From positions 122,158-186,157 of the forward strand of contig NZ_QAOM01000006.1 of assembly GCF_003051085.1 (NCBI RefSeq): DNA of 64,000 nucleotides, read 5' to 3'. The stretch is from Trichococcus patagoniensis (GTDB taxonomy: Bacteria; Bacillota; Bacilli; Lactobacillales; Aerococcaceae). Each line of letters begins with the position of its first letter. Position 1 is the stretch's first letter. Made by a program: the position numbers and the translations under genes. Shown here one piece after another: positions 11,358 through 20,901 of the stretch. Under the pieces are notes generated by a model that was not told the DNA's origin, made no database searches, and saw nothing but the letters and a program-made list of their open reading frames with translations.

Positions 11358-13235
11358 ATGTGTGGTTTTGTTGGATATATCCATGGATCGACTGCATGGA
11401 ACCATCAGACTGTGATTGAAGGTATGATGAACAGAATCGTCCACCGCGGACCAGACAGTGGCGGCATGTATTCTGATGACAAGGTAACGTTAGGCTTCCG
11501 CCGCTTGAGCATCATCGATCTTTCCGATAACGGGAAGCAACCGATGTACAGTGCCGACGGAAATTTGGTGTTGGTGTTCAACGGCGAAATCTTCAACTTC
11601 CAGGAGTTGCGCGAAGATCTGAAGCAAAAAGGGCACATCTTCCATTCCAAAACGGACAGTGAAGTTTTGATCTACGGCTACAAAGAATACGGTTATGACT
11701 TCGTGAAGCAACTGCGCGGCATGTTCGCATTCGCGATCTGGGATAAGGTGAACGATACGATGTTCATCGCCCGTGATGGCTTCGGCATCAAACCGTTGTA
11801 CTATACAACAAACACAACCGACGGCAGCTTGCTTTTCGGTTCTGAAATCAAGTCATTTTTGGCTCACCCTGCTTTCATCAAAGAAGTGAACAAAGATGCT
11901 TTGCGCCCTTACTTGACGCTGCAATATTCTTCGATGGGCGAAACCTTCTTCAAAGGCGTCCACAAATTGAAGCCGGCGCATTATATGGTGCTGAAAGGCA
12001 ATGATATCCATACGGTCGAATATTGGGACAAGAAATTCCATGCCGAAAACGGCACTTTGGAAAGCTATGTGGAGGAAGTCAAAGCAACGATGGCCGATTC
12101 CGTCCGCGCCCACAAAATCAGTGACGTGAAGACAGGCGCTTTCCTTTCCGGCGGTGTCGATTCCAGCTTGATCACAGCTTTGATGAAACCGGAAAAATCC
12201 TTCTCGGTCGGCTTCTCCGAATATGAAAAAATGTTCAATGAAACCAACCAGGCTGCCGACCTTTCCGACATCCTCGGCATCGAGAATGTCCGCAAGTACA
12301 TCTCGCCTGAGGAAGCTTTCCATGCCCTGCCTACCATCCAATACCATATGGATGAACCGCAATCGAATCCGTCTTCCGTTCCGTTGTATTTCTTGGCTGA
12401 ATTGGCGAAGAAAGATGTTACGGTCGTACTTTCGGGTGAAGGCGCAGATGAAATTTTCGGCGGCTACTCTTGGTATGAACCATCCAAGAAAATGGAGACC
12501 TATGAAAAGGTCCCTTACAGCCTGAGAAAAGGCATCGGCAAATTGGCCCACAAACTGCCGAAGAATACGCTGACGACCTTCCTGGTCAAAGGCGGCCAAA
12601 AAGTGGAAGAACGCTTCATCGGTCAGGCCATCGTCTGGGATGAAGAAGAAGCAGTCGACATCCTGAAACCGGCTTACAAAAACGGCCCGGATATCCGCTC
12701 GATCACCAAACCGATCTATGACGAAGTCAAAGGCCAGGATGATGTGACGAAGATGCAGTATCTTGATCTGAACCTTTGGATGCCTGGGGATATCCTGTTG
12801 AAAGCCGACAAGATGAGCATGGCGCACTCGTTGGAGCTGCGCGTACCTTTCCTGGATAAAGAAGTCATGGAATTGGCGAAACGCATCCCTTCCGATTACC
12901 GCGTCAACGAAATCGACACGAAATATGTGCTGCGCAGAGCGGCTGCCGATGTCCTGCCGGAAGAATGGGCGAAACGTCCGAAGTTGGGCTTCCCTACTCC
13001 GATCCGTCACTGGCTGCGTGAAGAAGAATTCTACAACGAAGTCAGAAAAGCTTTCGCTTCAGACTATGCGGCGGAATTTTTCGACACCGACAAACTTGTG
13101 CAGATTCTCGATGACAACTATACGAAGAAATTGGATTACGGCCGCCAGATCTGGACTGCCTACATCTTCCTCGTCTGGTACAAACGTTTCTTCATCGATG
13201 AAACGCCTCTGTCTGCGGAAGCTTTCGTAGCTTAA
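11358..13235 (+). CDS. asnB: Asparagine synthase (glutamine-hydrolysing)
   Basis: Makes asparagine from aspartate, glutamine and ATP. 625 aa with an N-terminal class II glutaminase domain (nucleophile Cys2 in MCGFVGYI, HRGPDSGG at about 29-36, FNGEIFN) and a C-terminal synthetase domain with the PP-loop SGGVDSS (264-270) that binds ATP, then LSGEGADEIFGGY. The RBS AAGGAG is well placed. Monocistronic: a terminator precedes and another follows it. Asn synthases of this class are sometimes specialised for peptidoglycan amidation (AsnB1-type); nothing here decides that. Confidence 0.96.
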   Translation: MCGFVGYIHGSTAWNHQTVIEGMMNRIVHRGPDSGGMYSDDKVTLGFRRLSIIDLSDNGKQPMYSADGNLVLVFNGEIFNFQELREDLKQKGHIFHSKTDSEVLIYGYKEYGYDFVKQLRGMFAFAIWDKVNDTMFIARDGFGIKPLYYTTNTTDGSLLFGSEIKSFLAHPAFIKEVNKDALRPYLTLQYSSMGETFFKGVHKLKPAHYMVLKGNDIHTVEYWDKKFHAENGTLESYVEEVKATMADSVRAHKISDVKTGAFLSGGVDSSLITALMKPEKSFSVGFSEYEKMFNETNQAADLSDILGIENVRKYISPEEAFHALPTIQYHMDEPQSNPSSVPLYFLAELAKKDVTVVLSGEGADEIFGGYSWYEPSKKMETYEKVPYSLRKGIGKLAHKLPKNTLTTFLVKGGQKVEERFIGQAIVWDEEEAVDILKPAYKNGPDIRSITKPIYDEVKGQDDVTKMQYLDLNLWMPGDILLKADKMSMAHSLELRVPFLDKEVMELAKRIPSDYRVNEIDTKYVLRRAAADVLPEEWAKRPKLGFPTPIRHWLREEEFYNEVRKAFASDYAAEFFDTDKLVQILDDNYTKKLDYGRQIWTAYIFLVWYKRFFIDETPLSAEAFVA

Positions 13236-13251
13236 AATTGTTGATTGAACA

Positions 13252-13292
13252 TAAAAAAGAGAGTTGCCCGACAAGGGTAACTCTCTTTTTTA
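13252..13292 (+). terminator. Terminator after asnB
   Basis: AAAAAAGAGAGTTGCCC and GGGTAACTCTCTTTTTT, a near-perfect 17-base stem with a 5-base loop and a T run. Confidence 0.9.
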
Positions 13293-13388
13293 CCTGTTCC
13301 TCTCGTTTGCAGGTAGTGGTTATGCTTTCTCATCTTTGCGTGTAAATGGTATCATGTATGTATAACAAATTGGAAAGAAGGTTATTCT

Positions 13389-14009
13389 ATGGCCAGAGTT
13401 TTAGTTGTGCGCGCGCATCCTTTCGACAGCAGCGTCTCCCGTTCCATGAAAGTCTTGGATGCTTTTCTGGAGGAATACAAAGCTGTGAATCCTTACGATC
13501 GCATCAAGGACATGAATCTTTATGAAGTCGCAATCCCTGAAATCGACCGGGATCTTTTGACTGCATGGAAAGAATTGTCGAAAGGCGTACTGTTTGATCA
13601 ATTGACTTCCCGTCAGCAGGAAAAAGTGACGCTCTTCAATCACTACACCGATGATTTCTTGTCCATGGATAAGATCATCATCGCCAATCCTTTGTGGAAC
13701 ATGCACGTGCCAGGTCGCCTGAAGACGTGGATCGATACTATCACTGTCGCCGGACAGACATTCCGTTACACGGAATCCGGAGCGGTCGGAATGGTCCCGG
13801 ATAAAAAATTGCTGCATATCCAAGCAAACGGAGGCATCTTCGACGGACGCGACCCTGCCAGCCAGTACATCAAGAGCATTTTCCGTTTCTTGGGAGTCGA
13901 AGAAATTTCGCAACTGTTCGTTGAAGGGATGGACACATACCCGGACCGTGCCGATGAAATCGTTGCGGCTGCGATCGAAAAAGCCAAACAATTGGCCAAA
14001 ACTTTCTGA
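13389..14009 (+). CDS. azoR: FMN-dependent NADH:azoreductase / quinone reductase
   Basis: 206-aa flavodoxin-like oxidoreductase of the AzoR/DT-diaphorase family. The FMN-phosphate loop HPFDSSVSRSM lies near the N-terminus; NPLWNMHVPGRLKTWID is the flavin/dimer loop typical of AzoR, and LLHIQANGGIF near residue 140 contacts the flavin. These enzymes reduce quinones and azo compounds with NAD(P)H and probably guard against thiol stress. The gene stands alone between terminators. Physiological substrate unknown. Confidence 0.9.
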   Translation: MARVLVVRAHPFDSSVSRSMKVLDAFLEEYKAVNPYDRIKDMNLYEVAIPEIDRDLLTAWKELSKGVLFDQLTSRQQEKVTLFNHYTDDFLSMDKIIIANPLWNMHVPGRLKTWIDTITVAGQTFRYTESGAVGMVPDKKLLHIQANGGIFDGRDPASQYIKSIFRFLGVEEISQLFVEGMDTYPDRADEIVAAAIEKAKQLAKTF

Positions 14010-14019
14010 TATATCCGTC

Positions 14020-14058
14020 AACGGGCTGTCTCAAAATGAGACAGCCCGTTGCGTCTTT
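14020..14058 (+). terminator. Hairpin/terminator after azoR
   Basis: AACGGGCTGTCTCA and TGAGACAGCCCGTT form a perfect 14-base stem. The T-run after it is interrupted (GCGTCTTT), so termination is probable but not ideal. The stem sequence is nearly the same as the pgm terminator at 14286-14330. Confidence 0.65.
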
Positions 14059-14116
14059 ATGCGGTATCATCCTGTGCAGACCACTTTCAGTTGCTTGACC
14101 ACCCGCAACTGCTCTT

Positions 14117-14275
14117 CTCCGGCGAACGCAGGCTTCGCCGGAGATCAACCCACATTCTGGTTTGTATTCTCCGGTTAGAATGGCTTAATCGGAGTTAAGT
14201 ACGATTGTTAGCGGCATTCTCCGGTGAGTGGATCCTTCACCGGAGGAGCGCACGCATTCCGTAGCGCTCCTCCGG
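14117..14275. repeat. Array of CTCCGG/CGGAG hairpins, locus 1
   Basis: In the azoR-pgm gap (336 bases, no gene) three hairpins of 27, 26 and 27 bases begin at 14117, 14169 and 14219 (steps of 52 and 50). Each starts CTCCGG and ends CGGAG; arms include CTCCGGCGAA/TTCGCCGGAG and CTCCGGTGA/TCACCGGAG. Spacers are 25 and 24 bases. A fourth stem, CCGGAGGAGCGC with GCGCTCCTCCGG (14240-14275, 12 perfect pairs), overlaps the right arm of the third. The same architecture recurs at 41050-41177. No repeat family name is known to me for it. Confidence 0.8.
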
Positions 14276-14285
14276 CCAGCATCCG

Positions 14286-14330
14286 CAAAAAAAAACGGGT
14301 GGCTGTCTCATTTTTGAGACAGCCACCCCA
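14286..14330 (-). terminator. Terminator after pgm
   Basis: On the minus strand GGTGGCTGTCTCA and TGAGACAGCCACC flank a short loop and are followed by a run of ten T. Confidence 0.92.
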
Positions 14331-14345
14331 GTTCGTATATCCGGA

Positions 14346-16073
14346 TTATTCTGCAGTCAGGCTGCGGATGCTTGCTTCGAAAGCAGCAACTTTTTCATCG
14401 ACTGCGGATTGGCTTTCCGCTTTGGCACCAATATAGAATTTGATTTTCGGTTCTGTTCCGCTTGGACGGATGGCGATCCAACTGCCATCTTCCAGGAAGT
14501 ATTTCAGCACATTCGAGCTCGGCATATCGATGCTCTCAGTTGAACCATCAGGGAAGGTCTTCGTCGAGTTACCGAAGTCTTCCGTGATCGATACGGCGAT
14601 GCTTGCGAAGTCTGCCGGTGCTTCAGAACGGAATTTAGCCATCAGCGCCTTGATTTTTTCTGCTCCAGTGATGCCGGACATCGTGACGGAAATTGTCTGT
14701 TCTTTATAGTAGCCGTGCGTTTCGAAGATTTCGACCAAGCCGTCATACAGCGTTTGGCCTTTTTTCTTGTAGTAAGCCGCTACTTCAGCAATCAATACTA
14801 GAGCTTGGATAGCGTCTTTGTCGCGGACGAACGGTTTTGCCAGATAGCCGTAGCTTTCCTCGAAACCGAACAAGAATTCCTTGCTGTGGTCTTCTTCGTA
14901 CTGCTTGATTTTTTCTGCAATGAATTTGAATCCGGTCAGAACATCCACCATATCCGCACCGTAAGATTTTGCGATTGCGGTCGGCAACTCGCTGGATACA
15001 ATCGATTTCAGAGCTGTTCCGTTGACAGGCAATGTGCCGGCCGCTTTTTTGGCATGCAACAAGTAATCCAGCATCAAGGAAGCAATCTGGTTCCCGGTCA
15101 AGACAACGTACTCGCCTTTTGCTTTACGGACGGCTGCACCTAAGCGGTCTGCATCCGGATCGGTCGCGACCAAAATATCAGCATCCAGTTCCGTACCCAG
15201 TTTGATGGCGTATTCGAATGCGCCTGCTTCTTCTGGATTCGGTGATTTCACAGTGGAGAAGTTCGGATCGGCCACTGCCTGTTCCGGCACGAGATAGATG
15301 CCTTCAAAACCGGCGTTCTGCAAGGCACGCTCACCCATCATCTGCCCGGTCCCATGAAGAGGCGTGAAGACCAATTTCATTTCTTTGCTCATTTCATGGA
15401 CAAGGGCAGGATCGACGGTCACTGTTTTGACCAGCTCAAGGTAAGCTGCGTCGATCTCTTCCCCAAGCATTTTGATCAAACCGGCTGCTTTCAGCTCTGC
15501 TTCATCACCAACTTCGATCGTCAGCGGATTTTCGATTGCTCTTACATATTCAGTCAAAGCATCCGCATCGTCAGGAGTCATCTGGCCGCCATCATCTCCG
15601 TAAACTTTGTAGCCGTTGTAATCAGCCGGGTTATGGCTCGCTGTGATCATGATGCCCGTTAGCGCATTCAAATGTCTTACCGCAAAGGATAATTCAGGTG
15701 TTGGACGCAAGCTTTCAAAAACGAAAGCCGGAATGCCGTGCGCACCCAATGTCTTCGCTGCCTCCATCGCGAACTCGGGAGATTGGTGTCTGGAATCGTA
15801 TGCGATCGCGACGCCGCGTTTTTTCTCTTCTTCACCTTTCGCCTCCATCAAACGAGCCAATCCTTCGGTCGCTTGGCGTACTGTGTAGATGTTCATCCGA
15901 TTGATTCCGACCCCCAGGATACCGCGCATGCCCGCAGTTCCGAATTCCAGCGGAGCAAAAAAAGCATCTTTCAGTGCTTCTTCATTTCCCTCCAAAGACT
16001 TTAATTCTTCTTTTAATGTAGATTCTAATAAGGCAAAATTATTCCATTGTGCGATGGTTTCTTGATAAGACAT
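14346..16073 (-). CDS. pgcA: Phosphoglucomutase / phosphomannomutase (PgcA type)
   Basis: Alpha-D-phosphohexomutase interconverting glucose-6-P and glucose-1-P, feeding GalU and so UDP-glucose for glycolipids and wall polymers. 575 aa, the length of the Gram-positive PgcA group. Catalytic phosphoserine motif TASHNP with Ser146, metal loop DPDADR, sugar-binding FEESYGY, and phosphate-binding [12 protein letters not shown] near the C-terminus. Three in-frame ATGs lie upstream; GGAAGG is 9 bases before the ATG at 16073, which is chosen. Monocistronic, with its own extended -10 promoter and terminator. Confidence 0.95.
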   Translation of the reverse strand: MSYQETIAQWNNFALLESTLKEELKSLEGNEEALKDAFFAPLEFGTAGMRGILGVGINRMNIYTVRQATEGLARLMEAKGEEEKKRGVAIAYDSRHQSPEFAMEAAKTLGAHGIPAFVFESLRPTPELSFAVRHLNALTGIMITASHNPADYNGYKVYGDDGGQMTPDDADALTEYVRAIENPLTIEVGDEAELKAAGLIKMLGEEIDAAYLELVKTVTVDPALVHEMSKEMKLVFTPLHGTGQMMGERALQNAGFEGIYLVPEQAVADPNFSTVKSPNPEEAGAFEYAIKLGTELDADILVATDPDADRLGAAVRKAKGEYVVLTGNQIASLMLDYLLHAKKAAGTLPVNGTALKSIVSSELPTAIAKSYGADMVDVLTGFKFIAEKIKQYEEDHSKEFLFGFEESYGYLAKPFVRDKDAIQALVLIAEVAAYYKKKGQTLYDGLVEIFETHGYYKEQTISVTMSGITGAEKIKALMAKFRSEAPADFASIAVSITEDFGNSTKTFPDGSTESIDMPSSNVLKYFLEDGSWIAIRPSGTEPKIKFYIGAKAESQSAVDEKVAAFEASIRSLTAE

Positions 16074-16105
16074 TTTCATCATCCTTCCCATATTAGTTTA
16101 GCTAT

Positions 16106-16134
16106 ATTATAACATTATTTACATGCCATTTGAG
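16106..16134 (-). promoter_or_regulatory. Promoter of pgcA
   Basis: Minus strand TGTTATAAT (perfect extended -10) with CTCAAA as a poor -35 at 17 bases. Confidence 0.6.
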
Positions 16135-16152
16135 CGAAAACATGGAATCTAC

Positions 16153-16191
16153 AAAAAAAGTTCACGCTCTGAAATCAGAGCATGAACTTTG
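16153..16191 (-). terminator. Terminator after trxB
   Basis: AAAGTTCATGCTCTGA and TCAGAGCGTGAACTTT pair around a 3-base loop with T run on the minus strand. It lies 50 bases after trxB. Confidence 0.88.
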
Positions 16192-16240
16192 ATGCTATTT
16201 ATCGGTGTGACAACAAATTTACTGTCGCTCTGATGTTTGT

Positions 16241-17212
16241 TCAGTCAGCTGTCTCGGCAGCCGCTTCGGCAGCTGCCAGACGATCATGCAGGTCTTCGAT
16301 GTAAGCAAAAGCGCGGTTCCCGGCTTCCCCGCCGTCTCCGACGGCAGTCGTGATTTGGCGCAGAAGTTTCTGGCGCACATCCCCGATGGCAAAGATGCCC
16401 GGAATAGCCGTCTCCATATGCTCATTCGTGATGATCCAACCTTCTTCATCCGTGATCCCGAGATCACGGAAGGCATCCGATTGCGGCAAGATGCCGACAT
16501 AGATAAAGACACCATCCACGGCTTTTTCGGTGATTTCATTGGTGTTTTTGTTTTTGATCACTACGCCCGTGACTTTTTGTCCGTCGCCCTTGATTTCTTC
16601 CACAAAAGAATCCCAAGTAAAGGAAACTTTTTCATTTTTGAAAGCACGATCCTGGATGATTTTTTGAGCGCGCAACTCATCACGTCTGTGCACGATGTTT
16701 ACGTCCGCGAATTGCGTCAAATAAGTCCCTTCCTCTACGGCAGAATCTCCGCCTCCGACTACAGCCAATTTTTTGCCTTTGAAGAAAGCCCCATCACAGA
16801 CGGCACAATAGGAAACGCCTCGGCCGTTGTACTGTTCCTCACCAGGAACACCCAACTTGCGGTGATAGGAACCGGTCGCAATGATGACGGCGCGGGTTTT
16901 ATAGGATTTTTTGCCTGCTTCAATAATACGGTAATCGCCATCCACAACAATGCGTTTTACATCGCCATAAACGTGCTCTGCCCCAAATTGCATGGTACTT
17001 TCGTACATCCTTTCAGCCAATTCCGGACCCAATATCGATTTGAAGCCAGGGTAATTCTCGACTTCAGCGGTATTGTTCATTTCCCCACCCGGGATGCCGC
17101 GCTCCAACAGTAAGGTGCTTAAATTCGAACGGGATGCGTACAGCGCCGCGGTCATTCCGCCTGGTCCGGCTCCGATGACGATGACGTCATAAATTTTTTC
17201 AGTTTGTTCCAT
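16241..17212 (-). CDS. trxB: Thioredoxin-disulfide reductase
   Basis: FAD enzyme passing electrons from NADPH to thioredoxin. 323 aa with FAD-binding GAGPGGMTAALYASR at the N-terminus, the redox-active CAVC (Cys136, Cys139) followed by DGAFF, NADPH loop VVGGGDSAVEEG and the C-terminal FAIGDVR. The C-terminal tail after about residue 305 is Ala/Glu-rich and of no recognised function. RBS AGAAGGAGA precedes the ATG. It is transcribed in the same direction as the galU operon, but a 217-base gap with a hairpin separates them. Confidence 0.97.
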   Translation of the reverse strand: MEQTEKIYDVIVIGAGPGGMTAALYASRSNLSTLLLERGIPGGEMNNTAEVENYPGFKSILGPELAERMYESTMQFGAEHVYGDVKRIVVDGDYRIIEAGKKSYKTRAVIIATGSYHRKLGVPGEEQYNGRGVSYCAVCDGAFFKGKKLAVVGGGDSAVEEGTYLTQFADVNIVHRRDELRAQKIIQDRAFKNEKVSFTWDSFVEEIKGDGQKVTGVVIKNKNTNEITEKAVDGVFIYVGILPQSDAFRDLGITDEEGWIITNEHMETAIPGIFAIGDVRQKLLRQITTAVGDGGEAGNRAFAYIEDLHDRLAAAEAAAETAD

Positions 17213-17335
17213 GTTTAGTGTATCTCCTTCTGGTGTTAAGTCTGTTCCGGGCTAATGCCGAAACCTGATTCTTATACAGTTTACTCTGACTTTATTTTTT
17301 GTGCCACAATTCTGCTCAAGGCCCTAAATTAATGG

Positions 17336-17387
17336 AGAAGAAGCCAAACCATGAATCGCAGAACGATTGATGGCTCGGCCTCTCTTA
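17336..17387. terminator. Long imperfect hairpin between galU and trxB
   Basis: AGAAGCC...GGCCTCT, AACCAT/ATGGCT and GAATCG/CGATTG nest into one imperfect stem. A T run follows it on the plus strand; on the minus strand only a U-rich stretch follows. It probably ends the galU operon, but the orientation of the T run does not fit cleanly. Confidence 0.45.
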
Positions 17388-17429
17388 TTTTTTTATTCAA
17401 CAATCAATTGGTTTGGATTGCCTGAATGG

Positions 17430-18323
17430 CTATTTGCCTTCGTCCTCGGCAGCCAACTTTTCGCCCAGCTCCACCAAATAATTTTTCAATTTATCCTTTA
17501 TTTCCGGATGGGTCAGACCGTAAGAAATGCTTGTCGTCAGGAAGCCGAATTTGTCTCCGACATCAAAGCGCTTGCCGTCGAAGCGTTTTGCGAAGACGCG
17601 CTGCGTTTGGTTCAAAGTATCGATGGCGTCGGTCAATTGGATTTCTCCGCCGGCACCCGGATTTTGATTTTCCAGAATTTCAAAAATTTCCGGAGTCAGC
17701 AAGTAGCGGCCGATGATAGCCAAATTGCTCGGCGCATCTTCTGGATTCGGTTTTTCGACAAATCGGCGGACGTTGAACAGGCCTGGTTCCAGTTCCTGAT
17801 CCGGATCGATGATGCCGTATTTGGATGTTTCTTCATGCGGCACTTCCATCACGGCGATGTTCGAAGCATGTGTGCGCTCGTAAGCATCCATCAACTGTTT
17901 GGTCAACGGCACTTCGTCTTCCATCAGATCATCCCCAAGCATGACAACGAAAGGCTCATCCCCGACAAAGGCTTTTGCCTGCAGAACCGCATGGCCCAAT
18001 CCCAATGGATAAGATTGGCGGACGAAATGGATGCGCAAACCGGTCGTTTCCTGCACCAATTCAAGCAGTTCATTTTTGCCTTTTTCGCGCAGATTCGCTT
18101 CCAACTCAATGTTCGAATCAAAATGGTCTTCAATCGGACGTTTGCTTTTTCCGGTTACGATCAGGATATCCTCGATACCTGATGCGATTGCTTCTTCAAC
18201 GATGAATTGAATGGTCGGCTTATCGACGATCGGCAACATTTCTTTTGCCATCGCTTTCGTTGCCGGTAAAAAACGTGTTCCGAATCCCGCAGCAGGAATC
18301 ACTGCTTTTCTGACTTTCTTCAT
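17430..18323 (-). CDS. galU: UTP--glucose-1-phosphate uridylyltransferase
   Basis: Makes UDP-glucose from glucose-1-P and UTP for glycolipid, teichoic acid and capsule synthesis. 297 aa; nucleotide-binding [20 protein letters not shown] at the N-terminus, [25 protein letters not shown] and the MLGDD metal-binding segment. Overlaps the gpsA stop by 4 bases (ATGA). Last gene of hprK-lgt-ppaX-gpsA-galU. Works directly downstream of PgcA in the pathway although that gene is in a separate unit. Confidence 0.97.
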   Translation of the reverse strand: MKKVRKAVIPAAGFGTRFLPATKAMAKEMLPIVDKPTIQFIVEEAIASGIEDILIVTGKSKRPIEDHFDSNIELEANLREKGKNELLELVQETTGLRIHFVRQSYPLGLGHAVLQAKAFVGDEPFVVMLGDDLMEDEVPLTKQLMDAYERTHASNIAVMEVPHEETSKYGIIDPDQELEPGLFNVRRFVEKPNPEDAPSNLAIIGRYLLTPEIFEILENQNPGAGGEIQLTDAIDTLNQTQRVFAKRFDGKRFDVGDKFGFLTTSISYGLTHPEIKDKLKNYLVELGEKLAAEDEGK

Positions 18324-19366
18324 ATTGACTGGCTCCCCTTTTCCACATTTTGAGAAGATTGTTCCGCTTTGCCTTCGCGCAGCATCAATTCCTCGATTGC
18401 TTTTTTGACATCAACTTTCTCGTACAACACTTTATAGATGGCTTCCGTGATCGGCATTTCGATGCCTTTTTCCTGTGCCAATTCATAAGCGGCTTTTGTA
18501 GTCGCCACGCCTTCAACGACCATGCCCATATTGTTCAGCACCTCATCCAGGTCGTGCCCTTTACCGATCAGATCCCCGGCTCTCCAGTTACGCGAATGGC
18601 GGCTTGTTCCGGTTACGATCAGATCGCCTACCCCGCTCAAACCGAAGAATGTCATGGGATCGGCACCGAAAGCAATTCCCAACCGGCTGATTTCTGCCAA
18701 TCCGCGCGTCATCAAAGCCGCTTTTGCATTATCGCCATAACCCAATCCATGGAGCGCACCGGCACCAACAGCGATGATGTTCTTCAAAGCAGCACCCAAC
18801 TCAACACCGATGACATCCGTGTTCCGGTAGACCCGGAAGTAGGGATTCATGAACAGTTTTTGCACATAACCTGCATCCTCTTCGTCCTCGGAAGCGGCAG
18901 TGATCGTTGTGATGTCCTTTTTGGCGACTTCCTCCGCATGGCTCGGTCCGGAAAGGACGACTAAGCTATCGTATTTTTCAGCCGGAATCTCTTCCTGGAT
19001 GATGACGGAAATCCTTTTATGCGTGTCCTGCTCCAACCCTTTGCTGGCGTGGATCAGATGCGGCTTTGTTTGGCCGTCCAACAACGCTGCCACTTCTTTT
19101 GCGACCACGCGGATCGCTTTTGTCGGTAATACAAACAAGAGCGCATCTGCTTCTTTGATCGCGGCTTTCAGATCCGTGAACGCCACAATCGCTTCACTCA
19201 ACTTGGCACCCGGCAAGTAATGCTCATTCGTATGCTGTTCGTTGATTTCTTTGATTTGTTTCGGGTCATTCCCCCAAAGCCGGACATCATGTCCATTCTC
19301 ATCCAATACCATGGATAAGGCGGTACCCCAAGATCCTGCCCCTAATACGGCGACTTTTTGTTTCAT
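18320..19366 (-). CDS. gpsA: NAD(P)-dependent glycerol-3-phosphate dehydrogenase
   Basis: Reduces dihydroxyacetone phosphate to sn-glycerol-3-phosphate for phospholipid synthesis. 348 aa; dinucleotide-binding [12 protein letters not shown], then SKGLEQDT, the catalytic Lys in [13 protein letters not shown], and [11 protein letters not shown]. In the same operon as lgt, whose substrate is the phosphatidylglycerol made from its product. The C-terminus ([11 protein letters not shown]) runs slightly past the conserved fold. Confidence 0.97.
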   Translation of the reverse strand: MKQKVAVLGAGSWGTALSMVLDENGHDVRLWGNDPKQIKEINEQHTNEHYLPGAKLSEAIVAFTDLKAAIKEADALLFVLPTKAIRVVAKEVAALLDGQTKPHLIHASKGLEQDTHKRISVIIQEEIPAEKYDSLVVLSGPSHAEEVAKKDITTITAASEDEEDAGYVQKLFMNPYFRVYRNTDVIGVELGAALKNIIAVGAGALHGLGYGDNAKAALMTRGLAEISRLGIAFGADPMTFFGLSGVGDLIVTGTSRHSRNWRAGDLIGKGHDLDEVLNNMGMVVEGVATTKAAYELAQEKGIEMPITEAIYKVLYEKVDVKKAIEELMLREGKAEQSSQNVEKGSQSI

Positions 19367-19385
19367 TTTGCTCGCTTCCCCTCCA

Positions 19386-20036
19386 TTAAACTCTCACGCC
19401 GGAAAGAATGTACTCTTCCAACTCCTGTGGATCTTTGACTATTTTTGTTGGCTGATATGGTTGGATGAAGGCAGTCGTTTTTTCGGACCAGCCCACAAAA
19501 ATGCTTGTGACGCCTGCATTATTGCCTGCGACTATATCGTGGTGATTGTCCCCGACCATTACGCTGGTTTCTCTTTCGGCGTCCAGACGCTCCATAGCCA
19601 GAAAGAGTGACTCCGGATCAGGTTTCGGTTGCGAAAAATCGCCAGAGCCGAGGATTGTATCAAAATAATCCGTGATGCCGAGGATAGCGATACCCCGTTT
19701 CAGCACATCGCTGCGCTTCGTTGAAACTACTCCCAAGCGGAGGCCTTGCTGTTTAAGATTTTCAAGCACTTCTTTAATGCCCGGAAACATGCCGATCATT
19801 TCATCATGTTTCTCCAGCATGACTTCCCTGTATCGGGCGACCAGTTCATCCTGTCGTCCCTGATCAAGATTCCCGTATATTTCCTCTAAACTGGGACCGT
19901 TGAACTGGACCATTTCCTCTTTTTTGAACCGGCCCGGAAAATTTTCCTCCATGACGACAAAGTGGCTTTCGCTGATGAGCCGGTTCGTATCGGCAATTGT
20001 GCCGTCAAAATCAAATAAAACCGTTTTGAAATTCAT
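19386..20036 (-). CDS. ppaX: HAD phosphatase, probable pyrophosphatase PpaX
   Basis: 216-aa HAD-superfamily hydrolase: nucleophile motif DFDGTIADT at residues 8-16, motif II Ser/Thr in VVSTKRS, Lys in SQPKPDP and acidic motif VGDNHHD. In Bacillus PpaX hydrolyses the pyrophosphate made when HPr kinase/phosphorylase dephosphorylates Ser-HPr, and it sits in the hprK-lgt-ppaX cluster exactly as here. The frame is open far upstream into lgt; the ATG at 20036 follows AAAGGAAG and matches the family start, so the long form is rejected. Confidence 0.9.
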   Translation of the reverse strand: MNFKTVLFDFDGTIADTNRLISESHFVVMEENFPGRFKKEEMVQFNGPSLEEIYGNLDQGRQDELVARYREVMLEKHDEMIGMFPGIKEVLENLKQQGLRLGVVSTKRSDVLKRGIAILGITDYFDTILGSGDFSQPKPDPESLFLAMERLDAERETSVMVGDNHHDIVAGNNAGVTSIFVGWSEKTTAFIQPYQPTKIVKDPQELEEYILSGVRV

Positions 20037-20043
20037 TCTTAAA

Positions 20044-20880
20044 TTATGCTTCCTTTCTGGTGATGTTCGTGTAAAAGGGATCAGGCGGATAATTGTTTCT
20101 GCGTCTGTAAGCCCAGACTCCCATCGCTCCGAGGAACAGTAGTATGGACAGTGCCTGTGAAACCCGGATAGGTCCGAAAAGATACAGACTGTCCGTGCGC
20201 ATACCTTCGATGAAGAAGCGGCCGAACGAGTACCACATGACATAAGTGAACATCACTTCACCGACACGCAATAGCTGTTCTTTTCTGCGCAAGAACAGAA
20301 TCAGCACAAAACCGGCCAACGACCAAAGTGATTCGTACAAGAAGGTCGGGTGGTAATAAATCCCATTGATATTCATCTGTTCAATGATGAATTCGTGCAG
20401 GAACAAATTCTCCAAAAAGGCGCGGCTGACTTCCTCACCATGCGCTTCCTGGTTCATGAAATTCCCCCATCTGCCGATGGATTGCGCAATCAGGACTGCG
20501 GGTGCCAAAATATCCATCGTCAATGCAAAAGAAATCCCTTTTCGTTTTGTGTACCAGTAAATCGTCAAAATACCGGCTATCAGTGCCCCGTAAATGGCGA
20601 TGCCACCATTCCAGATCTGAATGATTTCGCCTGGATTCTGCAAATAATAATCCAATTCAAACAATACATAGTAAATGCGGGCGCCGATGATCCCGATCGG
20701 TATTGTCCAGAACATCATATCGACAATGAAATCCGGATCCAACCCTTTTTTGTCGGCCTCTCTCGTCGCCAATGTCATGGCAATGAGAATACCTGCCGCA
20801 ATGATGACACCGTACCAACGGATTTCCAACCCACCGAACGACAATGCGACGGGGTTCAATGCGGCTATCAAATTATTCAT
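20044..20880 (-). CDS. lgt: Prolipoprotein diacylglyceryl transferase
   Basis: Integral membrane enzyme that moves diacylglycerol from phosphatidylglycerol to the lipobox Cys of prolipoproteins, such as OpuCC and both PstS proteins here. 278 aa with about seven membrane helices; the Lgt signature IGRWGNFMNQEAHG and the catalytic IRWYGVII near the N-terminus are intact. Positively charged short C-terminal tail. Lies 21 bases after hprK and 7 bases before ppaX. Confidence 0.97.
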   Translation of the reverse strand: MNNLIAALNPVALSFGGLEIRWYGVIIAAGILIAMTLATREADKKGLDPDFIVDMMFWTIPIGIIGARIYYVLFELDYYLQNPGEIIQIWNGGIAIYGALIAGILTIYWYTKRKGISFALTMDILAPAVLIAQSIGRWGNFMNQEAHGEEVSRAFLENLFLHEFIIEQMNINGIYYHPTFLYESLWSLAGFVLILFLRRKEQLLRVGEVMFTYVMWYSFGRFFIEGMRTDSLYLFGPIRVSQALSILLFLGAMGVWAYRRRNNYPPDPFYTNITRKEA

Positions 20881-20901
20881 TTCATTCTCCTTTATGCAAA
20901 C

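Noticed and set aside
11853..13010. Long open frame on the minus strand opposite asnB
   Set aside because: It follows the third-position bias of asnB, has no RBS and no recognisable protein pattern. Similar frames opposite uvrA, secA, pncB and rapZ were dropped for the same reason.
14117..14245. CRISPR-like array from the regularly spaced CTCCGG hairpins
   Set aside because: The repeats are only partly alike, the spacers between loci are related to each other, only three units occur per locus, and no cas gene is near. A structured repeat fits better.
20037..20243. Longer ppaX starting inside lgt
   Set aside because: The extra residues lie in the lgt coding region in another frame and precede the conserved HAD motif that normally begins near residue 8.
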